Shown here piece after piece: positions 50,632 through 58,875 of a stretch of 64,000 nt of DNA; position 1 is the stretch's first letter; every line of letters begins with the position of its first letter. This DNA is from Chitinophaga sp. YR627 (GTDB lineage: Bacteria > Bacteroidota > Bacteroidia > Chitinophagales > Chitinophagaceae). A program made the position numbers and the translations under genes. Location: assembly GCF_900114995.1 (NCBI RefSeq), contig NZ_FOUX01000003.1, positions 806,001 to 870,000 of the forward strand. Reading direction: 5' to 3'. Below the pieces are notes generated by a model that ran no database searches, was not told the DNA's origin, and saw only the letters and a list, made by a program, of their open reading frames with translations.

Positions 50632-51411
50632 ATGAAGCAGAAAGACGCATTTATACTCAGTATCCCTGATCGTTGTACGCAGCCCTGGAATGAAATGTTA
50701 CCTGCTGAAGATGGTCGTTTTTGTCTGAGTTGTCAGAAGACGGTGACTGACTTTACGGAAATGACGGATGCAGAAATATTGGCTTATCTGAAGCGTAACA
50801 AAGGCAATAGTTGTGGTCGTTTTGATGCGACACAGCTGAACAGGGTATTACAAGCGCCTCCGGAGCCATCCCGGTCAATTTTCCCTGCTATGTTACTGGG
50901 GGCCATGTTAACAGCTATATTACCTGAACAGGTATATGGGAGCAACAAAACCCCTGTTGTTACGATGCAACCTTCTTTACGGATTGGAGGCGAAAAACGT
51001 ATCGAGGGATGTATTATGGATGATGCAGGCAATGCTCTGGATGGGGTATCTGTTCGGATAAAAGATCATTCCAGTATCGGAGGTATTACAAATAGAGAGG
51101 GGCAATTTAGCTTTACGCTGCCGGAATCACTGCATAAAACCGATTCAATCACCCTCCAGATCAGCCGTCTGGGATATGATGCCCGGGAAGTGTTGGTCAA
51201 TCCGGACCAGTTTTCCGGTGTACAGGTCAGTCTTAGCTTATCTATAATGGCGCTGCCTGAAGTGGTGATAGAAAGATCCGGATGGGCTACCCGTACCATC
51301 ATCACCGGCGCATATGCTGGTTATGATGGTATGAATTATTGTAGAAATCCCCGCTGGCATTGGTGGCATAGACTGACACGGGTGTTCCGGAAAAATAAAA
51401 ACAATTATTAG
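50632..51411 (+). CDS. Cys-motif/TM/carboxypeptidase-regulatory-like protein
   Basis: A 259-residue protein in three parts. The N-terminus (1-75) has four Cys: CTQPWNEM, then FCLSCQKTVTDFTEMTDAEI, then SCGRFD, which may bind metal. A TM segment lies near residues 84-102 (IFPAMLLGAMLTAILPEQVYG). The C-terminal part (about 125-205) is a carboxypeptidase-regulatory-like beta domain (IEGCIMDDAGNALDGVSVRIKD, GQFSFTLPE), ending in a basic tail. By topology the Cys module would be cytoplasmic and the beta domain periplasmic. Function unknown. Confidence 0.7.
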   Translation: MKQKDAFILSIPDRCTQPWNEMLPAEDGRFCLSCQKTVTDFTEMTDAEILAYLKRNKGNSCGRFDATQLNRVLQAPPEPSRSIFPAMLLGAMLTAILPEQVYGSNKTPVVTMQPSLRIGGEKRIEGCIMDDAGNALDGVSVRIKDHSSIGGITNREGQFSFTLPESLHKTDSITLQISRLGYDAREVLVNPDQFSGVQVSLSLSIMALPEVVIERSGWATRTIITGAYAGYDGMNYCRNPRWHWWHRLTRVFRKNKNNY

Positions 51412-51725
51412 ACAGAAAGGGAGAGGTCAATCCCGGCCGACTAAAAGGACGCTTGTTGTGTGGATGGTTCATGCGCCTTTTAGTCAGCATGTGGGTTGAA
51501 ATGGGGATAAACAGTTGTGGATTTCAGTAATAAGTTTGGGGTACAATGATGAATACGGTGTACTTCCTCTATCAGGATGAGTGCACCTGGCTTTGTGAGA
51601 AGGAGTTAATTGATCTCGTCAAACAGTTGGATATCCGGCCGGAATAGTTTCGACAGGATAAAGAACGCAGAATTAGGGCAGGAAAGTGAAAAAGGGGCAT
51701 CTACAAAGTGTCTACAATGCAATAA
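51412..51725. other. Intergenic stretch with an inverted repeat and a short ORF
   Basis: About 310 bp hold an inverted repeat GACTAAAAGG (51439-51448) / CCTTTTAGTC (51476-51485) and a possible 33-codon ORF (51546-51647). Nothing else is visible. Confidence 0.5.
51546..51647 (+). CDS. Possible 33-residue ORF or gene remnant
   Basis: ATG ATG followed by codons for NTVYFLYQDECTWLC and a C-terminal KELIDLVKQLDIRPE. Composition looks protein-like, but there is no clear promoter. It may be a remnant of a longer gene; no family is recognised. Confidence 0.25.
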   Translation: MMNTVYFLYQDECTWLCEKELIDLVKQLDIRPE

Positions 51726-53513
51726 TTATTGATTGTCAATTGATTCGGAAGTGACTTCTATCGGGTTTCCCAGCTTTTTGTTCAGTCTTGTCTTGGCTTG
51801 CCGCACACTGGCAGGGGCGATATTTAACAAAACAGCGATCTCTTTAGTGGAGAGATTGATGTGAAAATAGGCGCAAAGTCTTAACTCGTTATTGGTCAGT
51901 GAGGAATGTTTTGCTTTTAATGCCTCAAAAAAGCCGGGATGTACATTCTCAAAATGCAGGCGGAATTTATCCCATTCAGCATCCAGGTATTGATGTTCCT
52001 TTAAGGTGGACCTCATAATTTTTAGTTCAGGATGTTTCATATGAGGGTATAATGCGTCAATATCGGATAACTGTTTTTTAAGATCCTCCAGTAGTTTATT
52101 CTTCTGGTGAATATAAAGACTGTTACTTACCAGTTCGCGGTTGTTGGCATCCAGTTTTTGCTGTAAAAGCTCCGATCTTTCTTTTTCCTGTTGTATGGTC
52201 TGGTTAATATGTTCATTTTCTCTTTCTATTAACCAGTGTTTATGTTGATTTTGCAGAATATCAGCTTCCAGCTGGGCAACTTCCCGGTTCTTTACCTTGA
52301 GTTCTTCGTTAATAGTCCGGATCCTGGCGAACAGTGCTCCGGTAAATGTGACAATTTGCGAGAGGATGGCGATTTCCGGCAGGAGGGCGCCATTGTCCAT
52401 ATAGCTGGGCGTATTGTTAACAAGGAAGTAAATAGCTGTACAGGTACAAAATATGATAGGGAGTATATTCGCCAACAGAAAATGTCTGGCAGCTCTTATT
52501 TTTTTCCGGTATGCTGTAATAGAAGTAAACAGCACCATCAGGAAAATGACCAATACAGTAATATTATCGTAGAACAGTGTATAGCTGTCCAGATAATAAA
52601 TGCCTGTTATCGTAATGATTGCCGGCAGCCAGCAGCATATGACGTATCCATAGCTCATATACCGGAGGATCTTATCATAGGCAGGAAGGAGCTCTTTGGT
52701 GCGCAGATAAGACCTGGTCAGTTGCAGAACACCTACCATTACAATAACAGCACCTATATGTAAAAAGAACGTGTTGATCGTGTAATCATATACACTCCCT
52801 TCTGCATTCAGGTAAAACCTGCGTACATCGAAAGGAAGCAGTACATTGAAGATGTGCTTGAAGGATGTGATAAATATGATCGCACCGACCTGCATGATCA
52901 CATACCACAGATATGTCTGGTCTCTGAGTTGGAAATATACATATCCATTATAACCGGCAAAGGAGAGCAGCAACGAAACTGAAATGATCCAGGAGATCCA
53001 GGTCATTTTCTCCCGGCTGGCCGCAGATATTTCTTTCTCAAGATGGATAACAGGACGGATGTTATGACCGTATGCGGCCAGTTCGCCTGTGTTGATGCGG
53101 AAATACAGTATATGCGTCGTTTCGCTTTTAAATAAAAAAGGAATAACTCCTTTTTCTACCTGCCGGGATGAGAATGCAGCTGTTTCTCTGATCTCATTCC
53201 TCAGATAGTATAATGAATAATGTATCGGTAGTGACAGAGAGAGCAGGTATGCTTCATTATTAGGGTAGGGATTGCTGATCTCCAGTCTTAGCCAGTAGGC
53301 GTTTTTTCTTGTTGATAATGTGGTGAGTGGAGAGAAGTGCAGCGCCGTGTCTGTACTTACCTGTGTGATGCTGTAGCCTTTATCTTCCAGTACCTCATAC
53401 TGCTGTATCAGCATATCCGCTTTGTTGGTAAGATGGTGTCCTGTTTTCGCACTTACGCCAGGCGCAAAGCAAAGTAGTATAGGAATTAAATAGCGGATAG
53501 TTTTAAATGGCAT
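51726..53513 (-). CDS. 7TM-DISM receptor with C-terminal LuxR-type HTH
   Basis: A 595-residue membrane protein. It has a signal peptide (about 1-22), an extracytoplasmic 7TMR-DISMED2-like beta domain (about 30-155, with YWLRLEISNPYPNNEAYLLSL), seven TM helices (about 175-395), a long coiled coil (about 400-495, rich in Glu/Lys/Gln), and a C-terminal HTH (LTNNELRLCAYFHINLSTKEIAVLLNIAPASVRQAKTRLNKKL, about 535-580). It would sense an external ligand, possibly a carbohydrate, and act directly on DNA or recruit a partner. No kinase domain is present. Confidence 0.85.
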   Translation of the reverse strand: MPFKTIRYLIPILLCFAPGVSAKTGHHLTNKADMLIQQYEVLEDKGYSITQVSTDTALHFSPLTTLSTRKNAYWLRLEISNPYPNNEAYLLSLSLPIHYSLYYLRNEIRETAAFSSRQVEKGVIPFLFKSETTHILYFRINTGELAAYGHNIRPVIHLEKEISAASREKMTWISWIISVSLLLSFAGYNGYVYFQLRDQTYLWYVIMQVGAIIFITSFKHIFNVLLPFDVRRFYLNAEGSVYDYTINTFFLHIGAVIVMVGVLQLTRSYLRTKELLPAYDKILRYMSYGYVICCWLPAIITITGIYYLDSYTLFYDNITVLVIFLMVLFTSITAYRKKIRAARHFLLANILPIIFCTCTAIYFLVNNTPSYMDNGALLPEIAILSQIVTFTGALFARIRTINEELKVKNREVAQLEADILQNQHKHWLIERENEHINQTIQQEKERSELLQQKLDANNRELVSNSLYIHQKNKLLEDLKKQLSDIDALYPHMKHPELKIMRSTLKEHQYLDAEWDKFRLHFENVHPGFFEALKAKHSSLTNNELRLCAYFHINLSTKEIAVLLNIAPASVRQAKTRLNKKLGNPIEVTSESIDNQ

Positions 53514-53594
53514 AATTACCTTGTTACGACGTACTTTCGCCGGGAAAGGTAGCCTATAAACTCCAGAAAAGAAAGTTAACTGATAATTAAGTAC

Positions 53595-54401
53595 TTAGAC
53601 AACCATAGAAGGGGCGGTCCCGAATAACTTTTTAAATGCGGTAAAGAAGTGGGAGTAATCATTAAAGCCAACCTCCATGTAAACATCCGTTGGTTTCATT
53701 TTCTTCTCTTTCAGTAGAACATGTGCTGCTTCCAGCTTTTTCTGTATCAGCCATTTGCCCGGAGTGGTGTGAAAGATCTTTTCGAAATCACGCTTAAACG
53801 TAGAGATGCTACGGCCTGTGAGATAGGCCATATGTTCCAGGTCTCCGCTGTATTGATAGTGCTCTTCCATAAACTCCTGCAGGTCTATTTTCCCTGGTTC
53901 GCTGAAGTCAAAGAGAAGACGTTTTAGTTCGGGATTGGCGTCCATAAATATCAGTACGGCTTCCTTTACTTTTGTTTTCAGCAGTTCTCCGGTGATCTGG
54001 TGGCTATGTTCCAGGTAGGGAAGTAATGAATCGATATAGTTTTTGAAAAGGTTATTGGGTCGTAGGGGGAGCACGTTGTCATAATGTTGACTGGACGCGA
54101 TACTCCGCTCATATGGCGCTGATATTTCCATGAGCGTATTTTTGTCGATACAGATAGCGATTGAGCGGTATTCTTCCCCCTCATGTGGCAGCTTCACAAA
54201 TTTGCTTAACCTGTTCCTTACGGCAAAACGGATATCACCGGCCTTAAAAGTCTGTGACTTATTACCATAATACGCGATCGAGGTGCCAGCCAGGATATAT
54301 TCGATCACATGTTGCCTCACCAGTAATTCAGCGTCGACGGTCTTATGTGAAACGCAGGCATAGACAATCTGCGGTATGTTTGGATCTGTTGTAGCTGCCA
54401 T
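53595..54401 (-). CDS. AraC-family transcriptional regulator
   Basis: A 268-residue regulator. The N-terminal cupin-like sensor covers about residues 20-110 (VIEYILAGTSIAYYGNKSQTFKAGDIRF) and the C-terminal AraC domain has DLEHMAYLTGRSISTFKRDFEKIFHTTPGKWL and VYMEVGFNDYSHFFTAFKKLFGTAPS. It lies 56 bp downstream of a short-chain dehydrogenase gene on the same strand, so the two may be co-transcribed or functionally linked. Confidence 0.87.
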   Translation of the reverse strand: MAATTDPNIPQIVYACVSHKTVDAELLVRQHVIEYILAGTSIAYYGNKSQTFKAGDIRFAVRNRLSKFVKLPHEGEEYRSIAICIDKNTLMEISAPYERSIASSQHYDNVLPLRPNNLFKNYIDSLLPYLEHSHQITGELLKTKVKEAVLIFMDANPELKRLLFDFSEPGKIDLQEFMEEHYQYSGDLEHMAYLTGRSISTFKRDFEKIFHTTPGKWLIQKKLEAAHVLLKEKKMKPTDVYMEVGFNDYSHFFTAFKKLFGTAPSMVV

Positions 54402-54457
54402 GTTATAAATATACTTAAAAGAAAGTCAGGCCTTTTCAGACCTGACCTGTAGTATGA

Positions 54458-55264
54458 TCAGCCTAAGAATATTTTTGACATTTCTGCGCGTGAAGTTTCA
54501 GCACCGACTTCCAGCCTTCTTTCATACATCCCTTTGGCATCAGCGCCTGCGGTGTAATGTACCTGGTCTTTTCCATCTGTTACGGCCTCATATACAACAG
54601 CCGCCACTTCTTCTGCGGTGGAACCGCTTGTGGTTGGATCCATCATACCTGTCACCACTTTCATGTATTGCTCAAGCGCTGTCTCATACGGAGCAGCTGT
54701 AGCCTGTGTTGCATTTGCGCCAAAAGCCGTGCGGATAAATCCGGGGGCGACTGTCTTCACGCTGATATTCCAGGGCGCCAGTTCATAGGTCATTCCTTCA
54801 CTGAATGCCTCCAGTCCCCATTTAACAGCGTGATACAGGCTGGCAAAAGGGAATGTAACAAGACCGGCAATAGAGGTGATGTTGATGAACATACCACTTT
54901 TCTTTTCTCTGAAATGAGGAATGAATGCGTGCGTAATTCTGATCGCTCCCATCAGATTGGTATCTACCTGTTTGCTGATATCTTCGTCCGCAAAAGCCTC
55001 CAATGGTCCCATGGCGCCGTAGGCTGCATTGTTCAGTACGACGTCAACCGGGCCAGGGGCAATAGCTGCCGCTACCGTTGACTTGATCTGTTCCGGATTG
55101 GTGATATCCAGCGGGAGTACTGTTACGTTTTCTAATTCGCTGAAGTCGTTGCCTTTTCCGGTGTTACGCATAGTGGCAATAACATTCCATCCATGATTAT
55201 GAAACAGCTGTACTGCTGCCTTTCCCAGACCGCTGGAGGTCCCTGTAATGAATATTGTTTTCAT
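54458..55264 (-). CDS. Short-chain dehydrogenase/reductase
   Basis: From ATG 55264 (MKTIFITGTSSGLGKAAVQLF) this is a 268-residue classical SDR; the longer frame adds 13 residues upstream of the first strand. TGTSSGLG (residues 7-14) binds the cofactor, NNAAYG is the NNAG-like motif, ITSIAG holds the catalytic Ser, and YHAVK is YxxxK. The Arg in ATMRN favours NADP. Substrate unknown. Confidence 0.88.
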   Translation of the reverse strand: MKTIFITGTSSGLGKAAVQLFHNHGWNVIATMRNTGKGNDFSELENVTVLPLDITNPEQIKSTVAAAIAPGPVDVVLNNAAYGAMGPLEAFADEDISKQVDTNLMGAIRITHAFIPHFREKKSGMFINITSIAGLVTFPFASLYHAVKWGLEAFSEGMTYELAPWNISVKTVAPGFIRTAFGANATQATAAPYETALEQYMKVVTGMMDPTTSGSTAEEVAAVVYEAVTDGKDQVHYTAGADAKGMYERRLEVGAETSRAEMSKIFLG

Positions 55265-55586
55265 GATTTGCTTTCGTTTTGAATTGTGATACAAAGAAAG
55301 CACGAAGCGGAAGGATGGAGATTGTTGTGAGGTTCAAATGATATGGGTGAGAAGTTCAAAAGAAAACATGGGCACTATTCCCTCGTGAATTAGAAATACA
55401 GTATGAGGTGCAATAGAAACATTATAAATCCGAAAAATAAATTGTGTTACAAATTAACAATCAATGCAACTATAACATCAATTTGCCGACTAATAGTGCT
55501 GAATGTCATGTGAGTGTAAAATTATTTTAATTTGACAATAAGTAGTATAACTAAATGATTTATAAATTGTTTTTAATTAAAGATTA
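55265..55586. other. A+T-rich boundary region
   Basis: About 320 bp without a convincing ORF, RNA or promoter. The sequence becomes markedly A+T-rich from about 55380 and stays so to about 58700, marking the left edge of the island that ends at tRNA-Arg. I see no copy of the tRNA 3' end here. Confidence 0.5.
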
Positions 55587-56504
55587 ATGAATTTTAGAAA
55601 AATATTATCAGTTGTCTGGGTTTCCATTAAGCGTTCTGTAAGGGGGAAACTCTGGAAATGGCTATTAGGTGGTATTGGTTCACTCCAAACTTTCTTGTTA
55701 TTTGGCAAGAATTTTTTAGGAGTTGAAGTGCCCAAATCTATAACATTGGGCATTGTAGGACTGTCAGTTATATATCTCATCCGTCTTGGTCTTATCTTTT
55801 TGGAAGAAGTTGGAAGATATTGGCATTTTGTAAATAGAGAATCAATATATGGGGATGCAATAATTACTTTAACAGATGTTTTTGCAAAAGTGAATGAGTT
55901 GCAGCGGAGAACAGATTTTTCTGATGCTGAATTTATGGCAGTTATGATTGAAACTTGTAACGGACTCAAATTTGTTTTTGATAAAAAAACAAAAAGTAAA
56001 TGCTCTGTGTCTGTTAAGGTGCCCATCACGGGAAATGTTTGTGAAAACACAATTGTTCTGAATCTTTGCAGAGATTCAGAACATGCCACTATACGGGATA
56101 CTTTGACTTATAATGAGATTAAACATACAATTATCGGCAATACCCCATTTCAAAAGATATTAAATGGGGTCATTACTGGAAATAGTAAAAAATTTGTTTA
56201 TAAAAACGACAATATCAGGGCAAGTGAAGATTATGAAAATACAAGTCGTAGTGCCTACCCTGATGAACAATTGCCTTATAATAGCGAAATAGTCTATCCG
56301 TTAATACCGACAATATCTGTTAATAAATCAAATTATGACATGTTAGGGTTCCTTTGTATTGATTGTATAGACAAGGAGAAATTTGATGATAAATACGATG
56401 TCGCGATAATTAAATGTGCTTCTGATCGTCTTTATGATCTAATTGTGAAAAGAAATTATTTAAAATCTGTAAAACCAATTCAACATGAAGGCACAGCTGC
56501 TTGA
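55587..56504 (+). CDS. Two-TM protein with GAF-like C-terminal domain
   Basis: A 305-residue protein with a basic N-terminus and two TM helices (about 22-43, then 50-72), a helical linker (WHFVNRESIYGDAIITLTDVFAKVNEL), and a C-terminal soluble part. LPYNSEIVYPLIPTISV followed by NYDMLGFLCIDCIDKEKFDDKYDVAIIKCASDRLYDLI resembles the second half of a GAF sensor domain. The assignment is by pattern only. Codons are A+T-rich, unlike flanking genes. The 3' end overlaps the next gene by 20 bp. It could be a membrane sensor or effector of a defence module. Confidence 0.6.
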   Translation: MNFRKILSVVWVSIKRSVRGKLWKWLLGGIGSLQTFLLFGKNFLGVEVPKSITLGIVGLSVIYLIRLGLIFLEEVGRYWHFVNRESIYGDAIITLTDVFAKVNELQRRTDFSDAEFMAVMIETCNGLKFVFDKKTKSKCSVSVKVPITGNVCENTIVLNLCRDSEHATIRDTLTYNEIKHTIIGNTPFQKILNGVITGNSKKFVYKNDNIRASEDYENTSRSAYPDEQLPYNSEIVYPLIPTISVNKSNYDMLGFLCIDCIDKEKFDDKYDVAIIKCASDRLYDLIVKRNYLKSVKPIQHEGTAA

Positions 56505-56766
56505 AAAAAAACTTGGTTTGCAACAAGTTTCAAAGAATGATAATGCTCTTGTATTACAAAGGAATGTAGCCAAACATTCCTCTAAAAAGAGAGGGAAGAA
56601 CATAAATCTTCAACAACAACCCAAACTTACTTTACACCTATTTGATCAACAGGATATTGAAAATTTGAGAGAGCTCGAAGTAGAAATTTCAAAGAAGTTC
56701 ATCGCAAGAGGTAGTAAGTTTTTTTCTCCCTTACTTCATGCTATTAGTGATTTTCTAGTGAAATAA
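56485..56766 (+). CDS. Small basic protein of unknown family
   Basis: A 93-residue protein overlapping the preceding gene by 20 bp, so the pair is probably translationally coupled. The N-terminal half is basic (VAKHSSKKRGKNINL) and the C-terminal half looks like two amphipathic helices (DQQDIENLRELEVEISKKFIARG and FFSPLLHAISDFLVK). No family is recognised. It may be a regulator or antitoxin-like partner of the two-TM protein. Confidence 0.6.
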   Translation: MKAQLLEKKLGLQQVSKNDNALVLQRNVAKHSSKKRGKNINLQQQPKLTLHLFDQQDIENLRELEVEISKKFIARGSKFFSPLLHAISDFLVK

Positions 56767-56916
56767 TGTAGTTTTTAAATGCCCTATCTAGTCAAGCTGT
56801 CATGAATAACTGTAAAAACTCTGAAATAGTTTATAATCTTGTTGAGTGAATGAGAAAGGAATATTTTATTGAAAGCTTTTGCTTATATCCCATTTCTAAC
56901 CCTTAAATAAAATTAT

Positions 56917-57957
56917 GTGACAGAAAAGCAGATTAAAGACGCTGAACTACAGATTATTGAAAAACAAAGAGTTGTAGATTATGATATAAAAGAATTTACG
57001 CTCGAAATATTGGTTTCTAAGTATAATCATGGACTTGAAAATGATGAAAACGAAATATTCGTGCCAACATATCAGCGAAATTTTGTTTGGTCTCCTGAAC
57101 GGCAGTCAAAATTTATAGAATCAATACTGCTTGGCCTACCAGTACCGTACATCTTTACTGCTGATATAGAGGATGGCAGATTAGAAATTGTAGATGGTTC
57201 TCAGAGAATAAGGACTTTAGATGCGTTTCTGAACAATCATCTAAAGTTAACTGATTTAGAGCTTCTCGATAAGTTAAATGGCATGGCATTTAAGGATTTA
57301 CCTGCCGGAAGGCAGCGTAAAATAAAAAATTCCACCATACGAATGATTACTCTATCAGATAAGAGTGATGATGATATTAGATTCTTGTTATTTGAAAGAA
57401 TTAATACAGGTTCGGATTTATTGAAGGATATGGAAAAGAGACGTGGGATATTCGGAGGTAAGTTTCTTGATTTTGTTCGGGAATGTGCGGAACATCCTTT
57501 ATTTGTAAAGCATACAACTTTTACTCCGAATATAAAGAAGCGAGGAGAACCTGAAGAGTTAATACTTAGATTTTTTGCTTATTCTGACGAATATCAAAGT
57601 TTCACTTCTGGTGTTAACGACTTCCTTAACAGATATACTGTTAAAAGGAATAAGACTTTGGAAAAAACAAGATTAAAATCAGAATTTGAAAGGATGCTTC
57701 AGTTTGTTGATAAGCATCTTCCCAATGGGTTTAAGAGAAAAGAGGACTCAGCGAAAACGCCTAGAACTCGTTTTGAAGCTATTTCTGTTGGAATCAATTT
57801 GGCATTACGCCAAAATTCTAATATAAAGTCACCTAGTTTTAGCTTCCTAAACACTGTATCGTTCGAAGGCGAAGTTACAGGTGGTAGCCATAACTCTCCT
57901 AATAGAGTAAGAAGTAGAATTGAATTTGTTCGTGATAAACTCCTACGTACAAAATGA
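56917..57957 (+). CDS. DUF262-domain protein
   Basis: A 346-residue protein starting at GTG 56917; the overlapping ATG at 56915 is followed at once by a stop. The N-terminal DUF262 domain has FVPTYQRNFVWSPERQSKFIESILLGLPVPYIF (about 48-80), the ParB-like motif VDGSQR (92-97; DGQQR in many relatives, here Ser replaces the first Gln) and FERINTG (159-165). There is no C-terminal DUF1524 HNH nuclease as in GmrSD, so it is a stand-alone DUF262. The stop overlaps the next start by 4 bp, pointing to a two-gene system with the HEPN protein. Confidence 0.87.
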   Translation: MTEKQIKDAELQIIEKQRVVDYDIKEFTLEILVSKYNHGLENDENEIFVPTYQRNFVWSPERQSKFIESILLGLPVPYIFTADIEDGRLEIVDGSQRIRTLDAFLNNHLKLTDLELLDKLNGMAFKDLPAGRQRKIKNSTIRMITLSDKSDDDIRFLLFERINTGSDLLKDMEKRRGIFGGKFLDFVRECAEHPLFVKHTTFTPNIKKRGEPEELILRFFAYSDEYQSFTSGVNDFLNRYTVKRNKTLEKTRLKSEFERMLQFVDKHLPNGFKRKEDSAKTPRTRFEAISVGINLALRQNSNIKSPSFSFLNTVSFEGEVTGGSHNSPNRVRSRIEFVRDKLLRTK

Positions 57958-58628
57958 CTACAATTTTTAATGATTTTGAAAGTCGAGTAAAAGAAGTAGA
58001 ACTTTATTTTGGTTTGTTAGAAAGCATTACTGAGAAGAATGCTACGTTAAAGAAGCCCGGTTCAAATAGAACCAAGAGAATAGATGCTGATTTAATAAAA
58101 GTTCTTAAAGCAAATTGTTTTTTATTGCTTTACAATTTAATGGAATCATCGATTAGTCAATCTTTGCAGCATCTTAACGATAGAATTACTGATGAGAAAA
58201 AGAAATATGGAGAAGTTAAAAGAGAAATTAAGCAAATTTGGTTGCAACATAAATATCGCAATTTTAAGGAGAAGAGTTCAAAAACAATCTTTGATATACT
58301 AACTTCTATTGAAGAAGAGGTTATAAACTTATCGGGATTCAAGGGCGTCCCAATTTCGGGAAGTCTGGATGCTCGTAAAATTCGTGAAATTGCGGTTTTT
58401 TTCGGTTTTTCAGAGAAGGTACATCATACTGCTGGAGATGGAACGAAGTTATACCAAGTACGAGCTAATAGAAATCATCTCGCACATGGAGAGAAGTCTT
58501 TTTCAGAATGTGGAAGAACTTATACTTATCCAGAACTTAGAATAATAAAAAATCAGGTGATTAGGTTTATGAGACAGATATTGAAAAATATTCAACTTTA
58601 TTTAGATGGTGGGTTATTTTTCAAATAA
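57954..58628 (+). CDS. MAE_28990-type HEPN protein
   Basis: A 224-residue helical protein. It has NCFLLLYNLMESSISQSL near residues 54-71 and the HEPN active-site motif R-N-H-L-A-H at 173-178 (R-X4-H) inside YQVRANRNHLAHGEKSF. HEPN proteins with this motif are typically RNases in toxin-antitoxin and antiviral systems. The 4-bp overlap with the DUF262 gene suggests coupled expression. Which of the two proteins is toxic or recognises invaders cannot be told. A terminator follows at 58669. Confidence 0.8.
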   Translation: MTTIFNDFESRVKEVELYFGLLESITEKNATLKKPGSNRTKRIDADLIKVLKANCFLLLYNLMESSISQSLQHLNDRITDEKKKYGEVKREIKQIWLQHKYRNFKEKSSKTIFDILTSIEEEVINLSGFKGVPISGSLDARKIREIAVFFGFSEKVHHTAGDGTKLYQVRANRNHLAHGEKSFSECGRTYTYPELRIIKNQVIRFMRQILKNIQLYLDGGLFFK

Positions 58629-58668
58629 GTAGAATTGATACTAAGAAAATGATAGCAATCATAGACAT

Positions 58669-58713
58669 AATAACCGCAAATGCAACATTAAATAGCATTT
58701 GCGGTTATTATTT
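58669..58713 (+). terminator. Strong terminator at the island's right end
   Basis: AATAACCGCAAATGC (58669-58683) and GCATTTGCGGTTATT (58695-58709) form a perfect 15-bp stem with an 11-nt loop, followed by TTTT-containing sequence. It ends 3 bp before the tRNA gene and may serve both strands. Confidence 0.85.
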
Positions 58714-58715
58714 TG

Positions 58716-58787
58716 TAGCCCGGACAAGAATCGAACTTGTATCTAAAGTTTAGGAAACTTCTATTCTATCCATTGAACTACCGGGCC
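58716..58787 (-). tRNA. tRNA-Arg (anticodon CCU)
   Basis: The minus strand folds as a 72-nt tRNA. The acceptor GGCCCGG pairs with CCGGGCT with discriminator A. The anticodon stem GAAGT/ACTTT holds loop TTCCTAA with anticodon CCT, and the T-arm carries the standard GTTCGATTC. CCA is not encoded. Its 3' end faces the A+T-rich island, the usual orientation for a tRNA used as an integration site. A promoter is visible at 58814-58847. Confidence 0.93.
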
Positions 58788-58813
58788 ATAGGGCAAAACC
58801 CTAAAGTGGAGTG

Positions 58814-58847
58814 CAAAAGTAAACGTTTTTTATATATTTCAAGCAAA
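58814..58847 (-). promoter_or_regulatory. Promoter of tRNA-Arg
   Basis: On the minus strand, a -33 TTTG (58844-58847) and -7 TACTTTTG (58814-58821) are separated by 22 bp. The inferred start lies about 20 nt before the mature tRNA. Confidence 0.65.
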
Positions 58848-58875
58848 CCGCCTAAAAATTGCACACCACAACCAC

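Noticed and set aside
52236..52763. 175-codon ORF on the plus strand
   Set aside because: It is antisense to the well-supported 7TM-DISM receptor gene, with low-complexity residues and no promoter.
54557..55081. 174-codon ORF on the plus strand
   Set aside because: It is antisense to the SDR gene, which has all catalytic motifs; the ORF is Cys/His-rich in the way shadows often are.
55265..55586. Left attachment site (duplicate of the tRNA-Arg 3' end)
   Set aside because: I looked for a copy of the tRNA 3' end and found none, and there is no integrase. Integration at the tRNA remains only a hypothesis.
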